A stretch of DNA of 64,000 nt, from the NCBI GenBank assembly GCA_023205875.1, contig CP060760.1:768942-832941 (forward strand). Direction: 5' to 3'. Source of the DNA: Chloropicon primus (lineage: Eukaryota; Chlorophyta; Chloropicophyceae; Chloropicales; Chloropicaceae). The notes beneath the pieces are model-generated. The model saw nothing but the letters and a program-made list of their open reading frames with translations. It had not been told where the DNA came from and ran no database searches. Numbering within the stretch: position 1 is the first letter of the stretch; the number at the start of each line of letters is the position of its first letter. Below, piece by piece: positions 59,515 through 64,000 of this stretch. Made by a program: the position numbers and the translations under genes.

Positions 59515-61341
59515 ATGAGAACCAAGGTGAAGGTGACACACTTCAACCACCTCATACCAGGAATAACAATAACAAACACAAACACAACCGCGACACGCTG
59601 CTTGGGTTGGAATTGGAACCAAACGAACGAACAAACCAAGCCCAGGCCTCCTGCTGGACCATGGCCACGACAAGGACGAGGACACTATGAGGGGTACGGC
59701 GGGGGGATCCGCACCACCAGGAGAGGGAGCGGGACTGGGGTGGAGGCATGGAACGGCGCGGGGACCAGGGGAAGGAGCCTGGCGACAACCCGTGCGAGCA
59801 GAGACCGGGACCGGGCCCTGGACTTTGTGCCGCTCCACTTGCCTCTGCCTCTGACGCCCTCCGCTACCGAGGAGGAGGAGGAGGGGCGGAGGGGGTACAG
59901 GCACTTGAGGGACTCCCGCGAGGTGCTCGGGCTGGAGGCGGCCTTGGCGGTGGTCGACAGGCTTCACAGGAAGGGGCACGAGGCCCTCTTCGCGGGAGGG
60001 TGGGTGAGGGACAGGCTCCTCCTGGACGGCAAGGGGGAGCAAGCCACCGGGGCAAGGGTCGGACCTTCGGCGGCGGGACTTTGTGAAACATCCGTAGATG
60101 GTTCTGAGGCCTTGCTCTCGCCTCGAGTTCCTTTGTCCTTCCTCGACGTGGACGTGGCGACGAGCGCGAGCGACCAGGACGTTCTCGGCATCTTCCCCCA
60201 CACCAGTCACTTCACGGACAACAGGATCAAGACCGTCGTGGTGGTGGACGACACGAGGGGTGGGACCAACACGGAGGTCACCTGCTTCAGGGGGAGGGAC
60301 CCAAAGTCGCCCAAACAGGACGCGGAGCTGAGGGACTTCACGTGCAACGCCCTGTTTTACGACGTGGTCCGCGAGGAGGTGAGGGATTACTTGGGGGGCG
60401 AGGGGATCTCGGACTGCGTCGCGAGGAGGCTGAGGTGCGTCGGAAGGCCGCAGGACAGGTTCAGGGAGGACCCCTGCAGGCTGATGAGGGCGGTCAGGCT
60501 GGCGGCCACCCTGGACTTTGCCATCGAGCCGAGGACCCTGGAGGCCATCCGCAGCGAGGAGTGCCAGGGCTGGCTCGAGGACGTGAGCAAGGAGAGGCTC
60601 TTCATCGAGGTTGTGAAGGGCAGCAAGTCGAACAGGGCTTGGGCCAAGTCCCTGCGCCTGCTGTCGTCGACCGGCCTGGCGGGGCACGTCTTCCCCGAGA
60701 TAAGCCCGGAGGACTTTGAGAGGGCCGCGGAGGTGGCCCACGAGGTGGCCCTCCTCCTGGCCGGGGCGGAGCTCCCGGGCCAGATCGGCTTCGAGGACTC
60801 CGGCCTGGTGACCGGGGTGAGGCTCGGCGCCCTCCTTCCCGCGGAGGCGAGCGACTTCCAGGACTACAAGGACCTCGGGATGCGCGCGGGGTGCCCGAAG
60901 AGGTACAAGAAGGACATCCTGTGCATGCGCCTGCTGGCGGATCTGGAGGCGAGGACGGGCGGGTCCGACTGGAGGGCGGTGTCCCCTGGGGAGTTGAACT
61001 CCCTGCTCGAGTTTTACGCCAACGAGCCCAACGTGGTGGGCTCCTGCCTCTGCTTTTACTCCAGGATGGTCTCCCTGAGCCGGAGCCCCGGGGAGGGGGC
61101 AGACTTCCTGGAGAGGCACGCGGCGCAGAGGAGGGGGATGGAGCGGGCCATCCGGATGAAGAGGGCCAACGAGAGGACACTCACGAGCAGGGACCTCGAG
61201 GCGGAGGGGATCGCCCCGGGCCCGGAGATGGGCCGACTCCTCGGCGTGGCCCAGGCCCTCTCGGCCCAGGAAAACATTTTTGACGCGGGGGCCTTGCTGG
61301 AGCGCCTCAAGGCATCTGAGCACTGGGCGACGACTCCGTAG
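59515..61341 (+). CDS. tRNA nucleotidyltransferase/poly(A) polymerase family protein (CCA-adding type)
   Basis: About 608 residues from the ATG at 59515; the frame also continues upstream to 59428 and the true start is uncertain. The first ~130 residues are basic and Thr-rich, perhaps organelle targeting. The class II nucleotidyltransferase head is clear: GGWVRDRLLLDG, FLDVDVATSA with the DxD metal site, RDFTCNALFYD, and the R-rich motif DPCRLMRAVRLAA. The neck and tail helices that follow have usual length. The family includes enzymes that add CCA to tRNA 3' ends. A Gly/Glu-rich stretch with GGAGGA microsatellites (59470-59505, 59870-59895) lies near the start. Confidence 0.88.
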   Translation: MRTKVKVTHFNHLIPGITITNTNTTATRCLGWNWNQTNEQTKPRPPAGPWPRQGRGHYEGYGGGIRTTRRGSGTGVEAWNGAGTRGRSLATTRASRDRDRALDFVPLHLPLPLTPSATEEEEEGRRGYRHLRDSREVLGLEAALAVVDRLHRKGHEALFAGGWVRDRLLLDGKGEQATGARVGPSAAGLCETSVDGSEALLSPRVPLSFLDVDVATSASDQDVLGIFPHTSHFTDNRIKTVVVVDDTRGGTNTEVTCFRGRDPKSPKQDAELRDFTCNALFYDVVREEVRDYLGGEGISDCVARRLRCVGRPQDRFREDPCRLMRAVRLAATLDFAIEPRTLEAIRSEECQGWLEDVSKERLFIEVVKGSKSNRAWAKSLRLLSSTGLAGHVFPEISPEDFERAAEVAHEVALLLAGAELPGQIGFEDSGLVTGVRLGALLPAEASDFQDYKDLGMRAGCPKRYKKDILCMRLLADLEARTGGSDWRAVSPGELNSLLEFYANEPNVVGSCLCFYSRMVSLSRSPGEGADFLERHAAQRRGMERAIRMKRANERTLTSRDLEAEGIAPGPEMGRLLGVAQALSAQENIFDAGALLERLKASEHWATTP

Positions 61342-61581
61342 TGTAGGGTGGTGGGAAGCGAAGAGAGTCGGGGTGCGGTCAAACGTGTAATTTTAGTGCT
61401 GCAACGTATGCATACATTATCGTCAGCACCTTGTGCTTTTATTCTCTCGGGATCAGCGCCCAGCGCTGGGCCACCTAAACCGTCTCGGTACAGAAAACGC
61501 TTTTCCCGCGTGTGTCTGCTCGTGGTTCTCAGCGGTCCACACACACGCACACACGCACTCTCTCTCTCTCTGTCGGCGTGA
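61342..61581. other. Convergent 3' intergenic
   Basis: 240 bp between the stops of the CCA-type gene and the translocator. It includes ACAC and CTCT repeats at 61540-61575. No gene is seen. Confidence 0.5.
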
Positions 61582-62802
61582 TCACGCCTTCTTCTTGCCC
61601 GTGAGCCTCTTGACCTGGGAGTACGCGAAGACCCCGGAGAGCGCGATGGCCGTTCCCACGCCGTTGAGCAAGCTCACGGGGGTCTGGAACACGACGACCG
61701 AGGAGACGATCACCACAACCCGCTTGACGCAGTTTCCGATGCTGTGGGTCACGGGGCTCACCCTCTGCAGGATCATGTAGCTCACCTGCTGGTAGCTGTG
61801 GAAGCAGATGCCCGCGAAGAGCGCTCGCGACAGGATGAACTTGGGGTCCAGCCCCATCGCCGTGATCTTTGCGGGGGCGAACTGGAAGCCCTCCGTGAAC
61901 AAGGCCACCGGCAGGAGCAGGACGGCGGACATCATTGTGATCACGCTGAAGAGGTTGATGTTGTCGAGCTTCTCCCCCTTGCTCCCCGTCATGAACTTCT
62001 TGCTCAGCACGTTCCTGCTCTGGAAGGTCAGGTTGCTGCCCATCGCGGCCCCGAACCCGGCCCAGTTGAAGCTGGCCTCCGTGGCGCTCGCCAGGGCGAC
62101 ACCTCCCACGATCGGCACCAGCGTCAGCAGCACCGGGAGGGGGCTGGACTCGCCGAGGAAGATGGAGGACAGGGCCACCGAGAAGAAGGGCTCCATGGCC
62201 TTGATGGTGTGCGTGAAGCTGACCGCCACCTTCCCGAGGCTCACATTGGTCAGCAGGTTCCCCAGGGTGTGGACGCACGCCAGGGGCAGGATCGTCATCA
62301 ATTGGCTCCTCGTCAGCTTGGGCCTCTTGTGGATCCCCGTCGCCCACACGAAGAGGGCGAGGCAGGAGCCGACAACGAACTGGAGCTCCGTGCAGGACAC
62401 CGGGAACCTGAACACCTTGAGCACCTGCTTGTTGTAGATGTTGAAGAAGATGTTGAAGAAGTACCAGAGCCCGAACATCGCTCCGAGGGCGGCCGTCTTC
62501 CCAAACCCCCCAGCAGCAGCAGGAGCGCTGGACGAGGAGCCAGCGTCCTCCGTGGCGCCGGACGACGACGCCGCCCGGGCGACCACGGCGCGGTGGTCGG
62601 ACAACGCGTGGGCGATCCCGCAAGGCCTCACGTCCGCGTGCGCGACGACGTGAGGCCTATGCGACACCGTCGTCGTCGTCGTCGTCGAGGTGGTGTGGGT
62701 GGAGGATCTCCTCATCGTCCTCCGCGCCGGGCCTGGGGCTGGCGCGCGCGAGCACGAGACCGCACAACGCTGCGCCGCTCGAGCCTGCGTCATCGCCCTC
62801 AT
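61582..62802 (-). CDS. Plastid phosphate translocator (TPT/PPT family)
   Basis: 406 residues from the ATG at 62802. The first ~95 are a Ser/Thr/Arg-rich plastid transit peptide with a Thr run from a GTCGTC repeat (62672-62690). The mature part has about ten membrane helices of the drug/metabolite transporter fold: [33 protein letters not shown], and [19 protein letters not shown] near the end with the conserved Lys-Arg pair that binds phosphate. Members exchange inorganic phosphate for triose phosphate, phosphoenolpyruvate or other sugar phosphates across the inner envelope. Substrate cannot be fixed by eye. Together with EPSPS, a PEP translocator would supply the shikimate pathway, but this link is speculative. 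Confidence 0.92.
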   Translation of the reverse strand: MRAMTQARAAQRCAVSCSRAPAPGPARRTMRRSSTHTTSTTTTTTVSHRPHVVAHADVRPCGIAHALSDHRAVVARAASSSGATEDAGSSSSAPAAAGGFGKTAALGAMFGLWYFFNIFFNIYNKQVLKVFRFPVSCTELQFVVGSCLALFVWATGIHKRPKLTRSQLMTILPLACVHTLGNLLTNVSLGKVAVSFTHTIKAMEPFFSVALSSIFLGESSPLPVLLTLVPIVGGVALASATEASFNWAGFGAAMGSNLTFQSRNVLSKKFMTGSKGEKLDNINLFSVITMMSAVLLLPVALFTEGFQFAPAKITAMGLDPKFILSRALFAGICFHSYQQVSYMILQRVSPVTHSIGNCVKRVVVIVSSVVVFQTPVSLLNGVGTAIALSGVFAYSQVKRLTGKKKA

Positions 62803-64000
62803 CCTACTTGCTTCCTCCTCGTCTCTTCGTCGTCGCGGATGTCGTCGTCGTCTAAACCAGTCGTCCTCGTCCCCTCTTGAACAACGTTGTTGCTGGTTGG
62901 CTGGTGAGCCAGAAGAAAACGCAAAACGTTTTTGGATCAGGATCAGCCAACCAAAGGCCAGGAGAGGGAGGAGGGAGGAGAGGGAGGGAGGAGAGAGAGA
63001 GGACGGTGTGGAGGGCAATGCAGGAGTGTGGGAGAGGAGAGAAGGCAAGGAGAGGTGGTTATGGGTACTTGTTCGTGGATTGGATCACCTGTGTTTGGTA
63101 AATGGTGACTTGATTGTGTAATGTAGGTGTGTATGATATGATTCTGTTGCTATTATTGCCCATTTTGGGGCCTATTTTTTGGTACGAATAGTGGAGTGAC
63201 GGATCCAGTTCGTGTCCGATGGCTGTGAAACTTTGTCAGAAGGGGTTTGTATTTTATATTTGGATACTCTTGTAATATTGTGTATCTTCCCGTCGTCCTT
63301 GAGCCTGTAGAGATCCATCTGTCGGACCACTAAAACCCAAACCACAGACCTCCATGGATGATGATGATGTTATGTGAATAGAGTCCGTGATGGAGAGACC
63401 TGTTCCGGGTGGAGTGCAATCTAGGGCACCAGAGAATAAAGAGGTCCAATCGTAAACCTTACCCTGATCCACTCTTCTGCTGGAATCCGTCGTCTTATGC
63501 GACCTGGTTCAGGGCCGACTAAAACCCAGATCACACTTAAAACTTATACCAGAAGGAAAACATGCGGTTTAGGCTTGGAAGCATCACGGAAAGGTTGGAT
63601 GATGCGACGGTGTCTTTCTCTTAGGTTTCTTTTGTTCTCCGGCTCCTTTCCTTGGCAAGGTCGTCCTTCCTTCCTTCCTCGGGCAAACCCTACTCAAGGC
63701 ACTTCGGACCCACGAGAGGGCCTTTTAGGCGTTAGGTTTTAGGACTCCCAAGGCTTTAGGAAACGCGGTGACTCGGAGGCACCACGGAAAAATTGGATGA
63801 TGCAATGGTGTCTTTCTCCTAGGCTTCTTTTGTTCCCCGGCTCCTTTCCTGGGCCAGGTCGTCCTTCCTTAGGTTTAGGCTTGTAGGTTTTAGGTAGGTT
63901 AGGGGGCTTAGGCCTTAGGCCTTAGGCCTTAGGCCCAGGCTTAGGCCTTAGGCCCAGGCCCAGGCCAGGCTTAGGCTTAGGCCTTAGGTAGGCCCAGGCC
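62803..64000. repeat. Right-end repeat zone: ~190-200 bp satellite-like repeats, then TTAGGC-rich minisatellite
   Basis: From about 63290, two imperfect copies of a block (CCGTCGTC..ACTAAAACCCA..TCACA) sit ~190 bp apart (63329, 63518). From 63580 a second block (CACGGAAA..TTGGATGATGC..GTGTCTTTCTC..CGGCTCCTTTCC) recurs at an offset of 198 bp (63595, 63793). From 63870 to the end the sequence becomes runs of CTTAGGC/CTTAGGCC/CCAGGCC. TTTTAGG and TTTAGG words are frequent. 62803-63290 shows purine-rich simple sequence and nothing recognisable. The zone may be subtelomeric or pericentromeric. Confidence 0.75.

Noticed and set aside
59338-61323. 661-codon minus-strand frame opposite the CCA-type gene
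   Set aside because: Antisense of a GC-rich gene with clear catalytic motifs on the plus strand; no recognisable family.
1-64000. CRISPR arrays, bacterial operons, insertion sequences
   Set aside because: The repeats are microsatellites, tandem genes or satellites without spacer structure. Spliceosomal introns and eukaryotic gene families rule out a prokaryotic reading. No transposase or reverse transcriptase frame was seen.

Overview
The window looks like nuclear DNA of a compact-genome, single-celled photosynthetic eukaryote. Genes are dense and on both strands. Introns are few and short (about 65-111 bp) with GT..AG borders, and all three standard stops are used. Plastid-related products are present: plant-type EPSP synthase, a plastid phosphate/sugar-phosphate translocator, a D27-like isomerase and a glutamyl-tRNA-reductase-binding-type protein. 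A fragment of succinate dehydrogenase subunit 1 closely matches land-plant SDH1. A green alga of prasinophyte or chloropicophyte grade is my best guess; the species is not established.

Layout. 1-11.55 kb: a tandem array with a unit of about 4.4 kb. Each unit carries a minus-strand 12-transmembrane, two-domain class III nucleotide cyclase and the last ~83 codons of SDH1. In two units that fragment is fused in frame to the first 11 codons of the AlkB-like gene lying to the right. Copy A is cut by the left edge of the window; copies B and C are complete. 11.5-14.8 kb: AlkB-like dioxygenase with a Tudor-like N-terminus. 14.9-31 kb: single-copy genes, namely Deg/HtrA protease, EPSP synthase, NELF-B, diacylglycerol kinase, a SPRING-like secreted protein, a GluTR-binding-type protein, FIS1, DPH2, phytochelatin synthase, palmitoyl-protein thioesterase, D27-like and an MBD4-like glycosylase. 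32-33.6 and 38.4-40.2 kb: low-complexity regions without genes. 33.6-38.4 kb: two EAG/CNG-type K+ channel paralogs, tail to tail, with near-identical cores. 40.2-45.2 kb: USP36/UBP-type deubiquitinase, a membrane-anchored nucleotidyltransferase-fold protein, RPB5. 45.8-51.2 kb: two tandem PAS-guanylyl cyclases. 51.3-62.8 kb: PPIL2, Notchless/Rsa4, a small two-exon probably plastid protein, a Nup43-like WD protein, an acidic amino acid/dicarboxylate transporter, a CCA-type nucleotidyltransferase and the plastid translocator. 62.8-64 kb: ~190-200 bp satellite-like repeats grading into a TTAGGC-rich minisatellite.

The most notable theme is cyclic-nucleotide signalling: five class III cyclase genes and two channels with cyclic-nucleotide-binding-type domains lie within 51 kb. 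The 12-TM cyclases have split their active site. The first catalytic half keeps the purine/transition-state residues with a guanylyl-cyclase signature, and the second keeps the metal-binding aspartates. This is the reverse of mammalian adenylyl cyclases. Copies differ mainly in predicted extracellular loops. Other second-look items are NELF-B in a plastid-bearing lineage, a SPRING domain joined to a second Cys-rich domain, a Glu in place of the catalytic Asp in the MBD4-like enzyme, and gene-conversion tracts in both duplicated signalling gene pairs.
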